Positions 1 through 5,461 of a stretch of DNA of 6,072 nucleotides are shown in pieces. Below the pieces are notes generated by a model. The model worked only from the letters and a program-made list of their open reading frames with translations, had not been told where the DNA came from and did not search any database. Position 1 is the stretch's first letter, and every line of letters begins with the position of its first letter. This stretch comes from CAZAIO01 sp964485235. GTDB lineage: Bacteria > Chloroflexota > Dehalococcoidia > GIF9 > UBA5629. The DNA lies in NCBI GenBank assembly GCA_964485235.1, contig CAZAIO010000140.1:1-6072 (forward strand). The letters run 5' to 3'. Both the position numbers and the translations under genes were made by a program.

Positions 1-1237
1 GAATAATGCTGATAATATTGCCAATATGCCAGCTAAACGTCGAGAGTGTATGCTCGATACTCTGCTGGTCTCCGATGTCCGCAAATACATTATCGAAAAC
101 AGGAATCGAACTCCCCTCTGCCGCGGGTATCGGCATCCCCGCCTGTGTCATCAGTGTGAGCAGTCCGACCGTCTTCAGTGCTACCGTTTTTCCACCCGTG
201 TTCGGGCCGGTAATGATGAGAACCGTAAAGTCGCTGCCTATTTCCACATTCAAAGGCACTGCCGTGCTTTTAAGCAGCGGATGGCGCGCATTAACAAGCC
301 GGAGAATGTTATCATTCGGTTTTTTCTGCACATCCGCATTATTGAACGGAACAACAATCGCTGGCTCGACGGCACGTGCTTTTTCGGCATACCGGGCTTT
401 CGCTACCGCCAGGTCTATCTCGGCGAGTAGTTCTATGTTCCAGCGTATACCGGACTCCTTCGAGCCAACCGTTGCGCTTAAATTGCCCAGTATCCTCTCG
501 ATCTCCTGTCGCTCTTCAATCACCGACTTTCTCAAGTCGTTTCCCGCTTCGACAACGCTGAACGGCTCGACGAACAGAGTCGCTGCGGTATTCGAAACGT
601 CGTGCACAATCCCCTTGACATCTTTGCGGTATTCCGACTTCACGGGCACCACATAACGGCCTTCTCTCTCAGTCACGATTGGTTCCTGGAAAAAGCCCTC
701 GTAGTGCTTCGATTTGACCATTGCATTGAGCTTATCGAGAATACGCTGACGGCTTTCTCTCAACTGCCGCCGCAATGCTGCCAGTCTTGGAGATGCAGAC
801 TCGGCTATCTCTCCTGCCGGAGTAATACATCGCTCTATCTCCTTCTCGATTTCCGGATACTCGGCCATACGCACGGCGATATCCCATAATGCGGGGACCT
901 GTTCGGCCAGCTTCTTCAGGTTATTACGCACGACGCGTACGGAGGCAAGCGTATCCCTGATATCCAGAAACATTTCAGTGCCAAGCACTTTCCCTTTTGA
1001 CGCTACCTTAATAGCTTCCCGGATATCATGGGCATTGCCTATGGAGAACTCCGGCTTCAATGAAAGCAGGCGGCGAGCCTCGGCAGACTGCTGTAGCCAC
1101 AGGGATACCGTTACCGGATCGTTCGAAGGTTCGAGCTTGACCGCCAGGTCACGGCTCGTAGAAAACGATGTGTACCCCGCCAGAATTTCCCTTATCCTGG
1201 GAAATTCGAGCATGTCCATGCTGTTCTTATCCAGCAT
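1..1237 (-). CDS. mutS2: Endonuclease MutS2, N-terminal half (partial, 3' end outside window)
   Basis: MutS2 is an ATP-dependent DNA-binding protein of the MutS family that lacks the mismatch-recognition domain. It is linked to suppression of homologous recombination and, in Firmicutes, to splitting collided ribosomes. Translating the minus strand gives 412 codons without interruption. The N-terminus (MLDKNSMDMLEFPRI) matches the family's usual opening, with LEF about eight residues in. The core/lever region contains the conserved stretch REGRYVVPVKSEYR followed by KGIVHDVSNTAATLFVEP at about residues 205-245. The Walker A motif GPNTGGKT lies at residues 344-351 (bases 185-208), and the signature DIGDQQSIEHTLSTFS lies close to the window edge. 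Walker B and the C-terminal KOW and Smr domains would lie beyond position 1; full-length homologues are near 780-800 residues. The ATG at 1237 is preferred because it gives the normal N-terminal length; in-frame ATGs at 1219 and 1213 are alternatives. No strong Shine-Dalgarno sequence precedes it. It is transcribed away from the neighbouring NYN gene. Confidence 0.95.
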   Translation of the reverse strand, partial: MLDKNSMDMLEFPRIREILAGYTSFSTSRDLAVKLEPSNDPVTVSLWLQQSAEARRLLSLKPEFSIGNAHDIREAIKVASKGKVLGTEMFLDIRDTLASVRVVRNNLKKLAEQVPALWDIAVRMAEYPEIEKEIERCITPAGEIAESASPRLAALRRQLRESRQRILDKLNAMVKSKHYEGFFQEPIVTEREGRYVVPVKSEYRKDVKGIVHDVSNTAATLFVEPFSVVEAGNDLRKSVIEERQEIERILGNLSATVGSKESGIRWNIELLAEIDLAVAKARYAEKARAVEPAIVVPFNNADVQKKPNDNILRLVNARHPLLKSTAVPLNVEIGSDFTVLIITGPNTGGKTVALKTVGLLTLMTQAGMPIPAAEGSSIPVFDNVFADIGDQQSIEHTLSTFSWHIGNIISII

Positions 1238-1357
1238 TATTTAATACCCGGTCCGTATATAAACATATTCATCATAATTACCATAGCCGACCTGAAGTGT
1301 AAAACATAGAAAGCCCCTGCGCAACTATATTCTCAGATGAGCATTGTACCATATACC

Positions 1358-1390
1358 CCGGATAACAACCGGATATACCGTTAACCGTTA
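1358..1390. repeat. Short direct repeats in the mutS2/NYN intergenic region
   Basis: Two copies of CCGGATA (1358-1364 and 1369-1375) start 11 bases apart, about one helical turn. They are followed immediately by a perfect tandem pair of ACCGTTA (1377-1383 and 1384-1390). The units are short enough to be chance, but helical-turn spacing upstream of a TTGACA box at 1401 fits a possible protein-binding site. No regulator can be named. Confidence 0.3.
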
Positions 1391-1400
1391 CATTTCCCTT

Positions 1401-1429
1401 TTGACAAAAACGCCCGTTTACATTACAGT
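1401..1429 (+). promoter_or_regulatory. Candidate sigma-70-type promoter, distal, for the NYN gene
   Basis: A perfect -35 hexamer TTGACA (1401-1406) is followed after 17 bases by TACAGT (1424-1429), which matches the -10 consensus at four of six positions. It points toward the NYN gene but would leave a leader of about 110 bases that includes the inverted repeat at 1438-1477. Only motif matching supports it. Confidence 0.4.
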
Positions 1430-1437
1430 AAGTCCCA

Positions 1438-1477
1438 GTATACAGTCAGGATTCCCGGTTATTCTGCTCCTGTATAC
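1438..1477. repeat. Perfect 8-bp inverted repeat, possible operator
   Basis: GTATACAG (1438-1445) and CTGTATAC (1470-1477) are exact inverted copies separated by 24 bases, so their centres are 32 bases apart, about three helical turns. Each arm contains the self-complementary core GTATAC. The pair sits between the two candidate promoters of the NYN gene, the right arm ending 10 bases before the proximal -35 box. That suits a dimeric or looping repressor site. The 24-base spacer makes an RNA hairpin less likely. No transcription factor gene is visible in the window. Confidence 0.4.
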
Positions 1478-1487
1478 GTCTGTCATC

Positions 1488-1515
1488 TTGACCACAATTC
1501 AAATACTGTTATTAT
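1488..1515 (+). promoter_or_regulatory. Candidate sigma-70-type promoter, proximal, for the NYN gene
   Basis: TTGACC (1488-1493, five of six consensus positions) and TATTAT (1510-1515, five of six) are separated by 16 bases in an AT-rich stretch. Transcription would start near 1522, giving a leader of about 23 bases with the Shine-Dalgarno sequence in its second half. This is the better of the two candidate promoters. It could serve all three plus-strand genes, since no promoter or terminator was recognised in the short gaps between them. Confidence 0.55.
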
Positions 1516-1532
1516 ATATTTAAGAGGAACAT

Positions 1533-1538
1533 AAGGAG
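1533..1538 (+). promoter_or_regulatory. Shine-Dalgarno sequence that fixes the GTG start of the NYN gene
   Basis: AAGGAG ends six bases before the GTG at 1545. This spacing selects the GTG as the start codon. No ATG is suitably placed, and the nucleotide-binding motif IFIDGSN begins only seven residues after this GTG. Confidence 0.8.
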
Positions 1539-1544
1539 AAAGAA

Positions 1545-2141
1545 GTGACAAACAGGGTTGCAATATTTATAGATGGAAGTAACCTGTACCATGCCCTGGA
1601 AAATAACTTCAGACGGCACGATCTGAACTATACCGAATTCACCACCAAACTCTGTGGTAGCCGGACTCTATTCAGGACATATTATTATAACGTTCAACAG
1701 GACCCGTCGAAACGACCGGACAGTCCGAAAGTCCAGCAGGAATTCCTGGATATCCTCCAGAAAACTCCCTACCTCGAGGTAAAACTGGGAGGGACCAAAT
1801 TATCGCAGGGTGTGTCGGTGGAAAAGGGTATAGACATCATGCTCGCCACAGACCTGATCAACTTCGCGTGGAAAGACCTCTACGACATCGCAATACTGGT
1901 GAGCGGTGATTCCGATTTCGCCTACGCACTCCAGTCTGTAAAGAATATGGGCAAATATATTGAGATCGCCTATTTCGAGAATGTGGTATCGAAAGACCTG
2001 CTGGAGCTCGCGGATAACGTGCATCTGCTGGACCGCGATTATTTTAAAGATATGTGGGCGGGAAAACGTCGTGCCAAGCGGAGAAGAGGCGGCACCAAGA
2101 GCAAAATCCAGTCTATTTTTACCGGTTCATCATCCGGTTAA
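1545..2141 (+). CDS. NYN-domain (LabA/DUF88, PIN-like) putative ribonuclease
   Basis: This 198-residue protein belongs to the NYN branch of the PIN-like nucleases, the LabA/DUF88 type, which are predicted metal-dependent RNases. The acidic residues expected to coordinate Mg or Mn are present. D10 lies in the IFIDGSNLY motif at the end of strand 1, D97 and D103 lie in KGIDIMLATDL, and D122 and D124 lie in VSGDSDF. The fold therefore appears complete over about residues 4-165 and probably active. The last 30 residues form a strongly basic tail (about residues 174-188 rich in K and R) that could bind RNA. Translation begins at GTG with a good ribosome binding site. The next gene begins 39 bases after the stop, on the same strand, so the two are probably co-transcribed. 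A link to the sugar/acyltransferase genes downstream is not evident from the protein itself, and its RNA target is unknown. Confidence 0.88.
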   Translation: MTNRVAIFIDGSNLYHALENNFRRHDLNYTEFTTKLCGSRTLFRTYYYNVQQDPSKRPDSPKVQQEFLDILQKTPYLEVKLGGTKLSQGVSVEKGIDIMLATDLINFAWKDLYDIAILVSGDSDFAYALQSVKNMGKYIEIAYFENVVSKDLLELADNVHLLDRDYFKDMWAGKRRAKRRRGGTKSKIQSIFTGSSSG

Positions 2142-2180
2142 AAGTATTACGGAGAACATCAACAAGAGCGACAGCCATAT

Positions 2181-3155
2181 ATGAACCAATTTGTGACGCT
2201 GGAGACATTCGACACCCTGATCGAAGACTGGGAAAAAGTTCAATCCGGCAGTAGCAGTCATATATTTTCTACGTACCAGTGGTCGCAGGTATGGTGGCAG
2301 CATTTCGGCAGCGGTTCTTCCCTTGCTCTGGAGGTAATGAGGGATGAGGAAGAGCCTATCGGTATTGCGCCTCTCTGCATCAAAAACAATGTCGCAGGTT
2401 TTGTGGGCGGTCCGGATGTCTGCGACTATCTAGACCTGATCGTTGTGCCCGGAAAAGAAGACCTGTTCTCTCTCACCCTGCTTGAAAAGCTCGCTTCGTC
2501 CGGCATTCGTTCGATGGACCTTTCACCTGTACGCACCGACTCCGTAGTCTATTCCAGCCTGCAAAAAAATGCGGTCAAAAAAGGATTCAGCGTAACATGC
2601 GAACAGGTAGATGTCTCGCTGGACATACCCCTCCCCCCGACATGGGAGGACTATCTTAACGGTCTTACGGGAAAACAACGCCACGAGATGAAACGAAAGT
2701 TGAGGCGGCTGAATGAAATGGGCAATACAGGCTACCGTACAAACACGAACGCCGGTACGAAAGAGATGGAAACTTTCCTGAAGCTGTTCCGGGAGAGCAG
2801 GACCGACAAGGCGCAATTTCTCACACCGGAGATGGAACGGTTTTTCAAATCGATCACATATGCGATGGCACATGCAGGACTGCTGCGATTGAACTTCCTC
2901 GAACTTGACGGAATGCCTGTTGCAGCCACGCTGTGCTTTGACTATAAAGGCTGTATATATCTGTATAACAGCGGGTATAGTCCGGAGTACGGCTGGCTTA
3001 GCGCCGGACTGCTGTCCAAAGCGCTTTGCATCAAGGACAGCATTTCACTGGGTAAAGCGCGGTTCGATTTCCTGAAAGGCGACGAAGTCTACAAATATCG
3101 CCTCGGCGGACAGGAACTGCCATTGTATAGATGTACCATAAGTCTGTTACAATAG
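2181..3155 (+). CDS. FemAB/BioF2-like GNAT acyltransferase (CelD/BcsL type)
   Basis: This 324-residue soluble protein fits the CelD/BcsL or BioF2-like acetyltransferase family, which has a double-GNAT fold related to FemAB and to leucyl/phenylalanyl-tRNA transferases. The N-terminal half shows the characteristic opening FSTYQWSQVWWQHFG (residues 29-43). A basic helix with KQRHEMKRKLRRL (165-177) and the C-terminal GNAT domain (about 155-300) end in the family hallmark FDFLKGDEVYKYRLGG (295-310). Members transfer acyl or aminoacyl groups to amines on cell-surface sugars or small molecules; the donor cannot be read from the sequence. No signal peptide or membrane segment is apparent, so it acts in the cytoplasm. 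ATG 2181 is the only plausible start, because the frame upstream runs back to a stop at 2139 with no other start codon. The ribosome binding site is weak, suggesting coupling to the upstream gene. It lies 40 bases before the glycosyltransferase gene on the same strand, so a shared pathway is likely. Confidence 0.82.
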   Translation: MNQFVTLETFDTLIEDWEKVQSGSSSHIFSTYQWSQVWWQHFGSGSSLALEVMRDEEEPIGIAPLCIKNNVAGFVGGPDVCDYLDLIVVPGKEDLFSLTLLEKLASSGIRSMDLSPVRTDSVVYSSLQKNAVKKGFSVTCEQVDVSLDIPLPPTWEDYLNGLTGKQRHEMKRKLRRLNEMGNTGYRTNTNAGTKEMETFLKLFRESRTDKAQFLTPEMERFFKSITYAMAHAGLLRLNFLELDGMPVAATLCFDYKGCIYLYNSGYSPEYGWLSAGLLSKALCIKDSISLGKARFDFLKGDEVYKYRLGGQELPLYRCTISLLQ

Positions 3156-3195
3156 TATATTCCCGATAAAACGTGAGACCCTGTAAAACACGGAA

Positions 3196-4446
3196 ATGAA
3201 TGATCATTTACGAATAGCCATTATATGTATTCATAGCTGTCCGCTGGGCATGCTCGGCGGAAAAGATACCGGCGGGATGAACGTCTACATAGTGGAGCTC
3301 GCCAGGGAACTGGAAAAACGGGGCTGCGTTATCGATATTTTCACGCGGGCACATCACCCGGAACATACAAAGAAGATCGAAATCGGAAAAAATATCCGCC
3401 TTATCCATATCGACAGCGGGACATCAGAAGAAATGCCCAACGTGGCATTCTACTCGTACCTCCAGAAATTTATCTGCGGTATAGAATCGTACCGTTCGTC
3501 TAATAATATACACTACGATGTGATTCACAGCCACTACTGGCTCTCCGGAGCCGTCGGGAAAGAGCTACAGGTCCTGTGGCAGATACCACTTATGACCATG
3601 TTCCATACGCTCGGCATGGTGAAGAACAGCACGGGGATAGGAGAAGAGGAAACAGAGCTTCGTATAGAAAATGAACGCGTTCTTATGCAGACGTGCGACC
3701 GTATCATTGCGGCGACGGAACGGGAACAGGAAGAGCTTGAGCGGTTTTACAATGCTTCGCCGGACAGGATCACCATAATACCGTGCGGCATCAATCCCGG
3801 CCTTTTCACACCGGTAGACATCCGCCGGGCTCGCCGGGTGTTGGGGCTGGAACAGGAGAAAATTGTCCTTTTCGTCGGCAGGATCGATCCGCTGAAGGGC
3901 CTTGACCGCCTGATACGCGCGGTTGCGGGGATGGATGGTGCTGTTTCGCCGACGCTCCTCATTGTAGGCGGCGATGAATACAGCAGGGGCGAGATCGATT
4001 CCCTTAAATCGCTTTCTGCGGAGCTACATGCCGGAGACAGGATTATCTTTCGTGGCTCCATCGACCAGGACAGGCTGCCGCTCTATTACAGCGCCGCCGA
4101 TGTCTGCGTGGTCCCTTCATATTACGAGAGCTTCGGCCTGGTTGCGCTGGAATCTCTTGCCTGCGGTACTCCCGTCGTGGCTACCGATGTAGGCGATATG
4201 AAAAACGTGCTCTCAAGCCCGGTATCAGGCATCGTCATTCCTGATAACAACGTCGCTAATCTCTCACGTGCTATATCCGGTCTTCTGGTTAAAAAAGACA
4301 CCGGCGCTGAACGTGAAATCAGGCGTGCCTCGATCATGAAATATAGCTGGAGCAACATAGCGGACAGGACGGTATGTGAATATGAAGCGCTGCTATCCGG
4401 ATATACGCCTGCCTCTATGAAAGCGACTTCTCATACCAGATCGTAA
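3196..4446 (+). CDS. GT4-family glycosyltransferase, MshA / sucrose-phosphate-synthase-like
   Basis: This 416-residue GT-B retaining glycosyltransferase transfers a sugar from a nucleotide donor. The N-terminal acceptor domain has GGMNVY (26-31), HSHYWLSG (111-118) and FHTLGMVKN (136-144). All three are typical of the MshA branch, which makes GlcNAc-inositol-phosphate from UDP-GlcNAc, and of the related sucrose-synthase group. The C-terminal donor domain has PCGIN (196-200), FVGRIDPLKG (226-235) and the E-x7-E motif with E311 and E319 in YESFGLVALE. Residues N29, Y114, T138 and R156 align by eye with acceptor-site residues I recall from corynebacterial MshA. The MshA lysine just before the 'LP' motif seems replaced by acidic residues (S-E-E-M-P, 77-81), so the acceptor may differ. 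No signal peptide or membrane segment is visible. The final 15 residues (GYTPASMKATSHTRS) look like a non-conserved tail; their DNA overlaps the 3' end of the opposite-strand GNAT gene. The ribosome binding site is poor (CGGAA just before ATG). Confidence 0.88.
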   Translation: MNDHLRIAIICIHSCPLGMLGGKDTGGMNVYIVELARELEKRGCVIDIFTRAHHPEHTKKIEIGKNIRLIHIDSGTSEEMPNVAFYSYLQKFICGIESYRSSNNIHYDVIHSHYWLSGAVGKELQVLWQIPLMTMFHTLGMVKNSTGIGEEETELRIENERVLMQTCDRIIAATEREQEELERFYNASPDRITIIPCGINPGLFTPVDIRRARRVLGLEQEKIVLFVGRIDPLKGLDRLIRAVAGMDGAVSPTLLIVGGDEYSRGEIDSLKSLSAELHAGDRIIFRGSIDQDRLPLYYSAADVCVVPSYYESFGLVALESLACGTPVVATDVGDMKNVLSSPVSGIVIPDNNVANLSRAISGLLVKKDTGAEREIRRASIMKYSWSNIADRTVCEYEALLSGYTPASMKATSHTRS

Positions 4447-5344
4447 TATCCGCGATGCGAAAATCGTTCGCCCTGTAAAGCCGGACCGCTCCCGGATTCT
4501 CGCTGTCTACGCTCAGCTCGATAATATCGCGGTTCCTTTCCTTCAAATGCCGTATCCCTTCATCGAGCAACAACTTGCCGATCCCGCTCCTTCTCCTTTC
4601 AGGTGCTACGCCGAGCATATATATACACCCCGTGCTCTTTCCGGTAAAGCGGTCGGCATGACTGCCGAGCCCTGTCCAGCAATAGCCTATTGCATCGTCC
4701 CCGTCATACATCAGGAAAATATCGTCGTAGTTATTACGCCGGTATCCCATCCACCACGATACATACCGCGCTATATCAGGATCATAGCCCCATGTATCGC
4801 GAAAACTGCGGTCCTGAATATCGATCAATTTATCCTCATCGCCAGGCCTGAAACGGTGAAATGTATAACGGCTCTGTTTATCTTCGGTGAAAACATATCC
4901 GGTTGCATCCAGTCTCATCTCCATGAACGTGCGGACGGGAACGAATCCCCTGTCCACCACTATTTTCACAGTCGTAACCTCCGCAGAAGGGATATTTACC
5001 TGTGCCGCCTCCGCCTTTATCTTCTTAGCCCGCTTTAAAGCAGCGTCTATCAGGTCGCCGGGTATCTGCCCTATACAATAAGCCGGGTGAAAAAAATACT
5101 CCAGAATAACCCTGCCGATACCGGTCTCGGGAATAACATTTATATACCCGATGATATTATGTTCGATACCGGCAATAAAAAGGTCCTCCTCGATATCATA
5201 ACCCGGTCTCTTCAACATCTGGTCCAGCATCTCAAACGACCCGGAAATGAGAGAGGCGCCATATTTATTAAAGCTCTTCCCCAGATGAATCAGTCGTGAA
5301 CGGTCCTGTGTGACATAATTTCTGATAATATGGTCGTGTTGCAT
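4415..5344 (-). CDS. Tandem-GNAT acetyltransferase, MshD (mycothiol synthase)-like
   Basis: This 309-residue protein has two GNAT domains, the length and plan of mycothiol synthase MshD, which acetylates Cys-GlcN-inositol. The C-terminal domain (about 159-309) has an intact acetyl-CoA loop in LGVAPERRRSGIGKLLL (244-260), with R250 and the G254-I-G256 turn. The later motif SVDSENPGAVRLYRANDF (278-295) and the preceding IGYCWTGL (219-226) both recall MshD. The N-terminal domain (about 5-147) lacks the R-x-x-G-x-G/A signature, as in MshD, where that domain is not catalytic. Homology also fits the wider family of two-domain GNATs, so the substrate is open. ATG 5344 starts just before the expected first strand (HIIRNYVTQD). 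No Shine-Dalgarno sequence precedes it, and a promoter -10 box lies only 12 bases upstream, suggesting a very short leader or a leaderless mRNA. Its last ten codons overlap the glycosyltransferase gene tail to tail. Confidence 0.82.
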   Translation of the reverse strand: MQHDHIIRNYVTQDRSRLIHLGKSFNKYGASLISGSFEMLDQMLKRPGYDIEEDLFIAGIEHNIIGYINVIPETGIGRVILEYFFHPAYCIGQIPGDLIDAALKRAKKIKAEAAQVNIPSAEVTTVKIVVDRGFVPVRTFMEMRLDATGYVFTEDKQSRYTFHRFRPGDEDKLIDIQDRSFRDTWGYDPDIARYVSWWMGYRRNNYDDIFLMYDGDDAIGYCWTGLGSHADRFTGKSTGCIYMLGVAPERRRSGIGKLLLDEGIRHLKERNRDIIELSVDSENPGAVRLYRANDFRIADITIWYEKSLS

Positions 5345-5356
5345 AATCAGGTTAGA

Positions 5357-5385
5357 ATTGTAACAGGGCGGGCATTATCATACAA
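5357..5385 (-). promoter_or_regulatory. Candidate promoter for the MshD-like gene
   Basis: Read on the minus strand, TTGTAT (5385-5380) is followed after exactly 17 bases by TACAAT (5362-5357, five of six consensus). The -10 box ends 12 bases before the ATG at 5344. A start site about seven bases downstream would leave roughly five bases of leader, too short for a normal Shine-Dalgarno sequence and consistent with none being present. It overlaps the plus-strand promoter almost completely. Confidence 0.55.
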
Positions 5386-5386
5386 T
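5358..5386 (+). promoter_or_regulatory. Candidate promoter for the PIG-L deacetylase gene
   Basis: TTGTAA (5358-5363, four of six) and TACAAT (5381-5386, five of six) are spaced by 17 bases. Transcription would start near 5393 and give a leader of about 70 bases containing the palindrome at 5413-5428 and the ribosome binding site at 5447. The same bases form the opposing minus-strand promoter. Confidence 0.55.
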
Positions 5387-5412
5387 GCTAGAGAGAAGAA
5401 TTTTGATATATA

Positions 5413-5428
5413 ACGGCGGTACCGCCGT
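5413..5428. repeat. 16-bp perfect palindrome in the PIG-L leader
   Basis: ACGGCGGTACCGCCGT is exactly self-complementary. In RNA it can form a six-pair GC-rich stem with a GTAC loop, followed by ATTTTATT; as DNA it is a good dimeric operator candidate. It lies about 20 bases after the predicted start site and 18 bases before the ribosome binding site. It could therefore act as a repressor site, a leader hairpin or a weak attenuator. The T-run is interrupted, so a strong intrinsic terminator is unlikely. Confidence 0.6.
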
Positions 5429-5446
5429 ATTTTATTAATGCTCCAC

Positions 5447-5451
5447 GGAGG
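5447..5451 (+). promoter_or_regulatory. Shine-Dalgarno sequence that decides the PIG-L start
   Basis: GGAGG lies ten bases before the ATG at 5462. An in-frame ATG at 5438 would add eight residues (MLHGGKVY), but it has no ribosome binding site of its own and would place this GGAGG inside the coding sequence. The start at 5462 is therefore preferred. Confidence 0.75.
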
Positions 5452-5461
5452 AAAAGTATAT

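Larger units (their letters stand above)
1238..1544. other. Divergent intergenic region between mutS2 and the NYN gene
   Basis: This 307-base stretch separates two divergently transcribed genes and has no convincing coding frame. It is AT-richer than the flanking genes. Its right half carries two candidate plus-strand promoters and an inverted repeat, listed separately. For mutS2 the best minus-strand candidate is TTTACA (1303-1298) with AATTAT (1279-1274) at an 18-base spacing; this is a weak match and is not listed as its own feature. No hairpin followed by a T-run, riboswitch-like fold or tRNA was recognised. Confidence 0.6.
5345..5461. other. Divergent regulatory spacer between the MshD-like and PIG-L genes
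   Basis: The 117 bases between the two divergent start codons hold overlapping promoters on both strands, a 16-bp palindrome and the PIG-L ribosome binding site, each listed separately. No small coding frame is supported. Sharing one control region suggests the two genes respond together or in opposition. Confidence 0.6.

Noticed and set aside
6..1244. Several plus-strand open frames opposite mutS2, up to 216 codons
   Set aside because: They are antisense to an uninterrupted MutS2 frame with Walker A and family signatures, and their translations resemble no protein family.
2121..2138. Inverted repeat ACCGG-N8-CCGGT at the end of the NYN gene, considered as a terminator
   Set aside because: The stem is only five pairs, lies inside the coding sequence and has no T-run after it.
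3156..3195. Possible internal promoter between the FemAB-like and glycosyltransferase genes
   Set aside because: No pair of -35 and -10 hexamers with acceptable spacing was found in the 40-base gap.
4547..5038. 163-codon plus-strand open frame
   Set aside because: It lies wholly antisense to the tandem-GNAT gene, whose motifs are clear, and its translation is low-information and cysteine/proline-rich.
5413..5436. Palindrome plus ATTTTATT as a rho-independent terminator
   Set aside because: No gene ends upstream of it on the plus strand, and on the minus strand it precedes the predicted promoter. The T-run is short and broken. A leader or operator role fits better.
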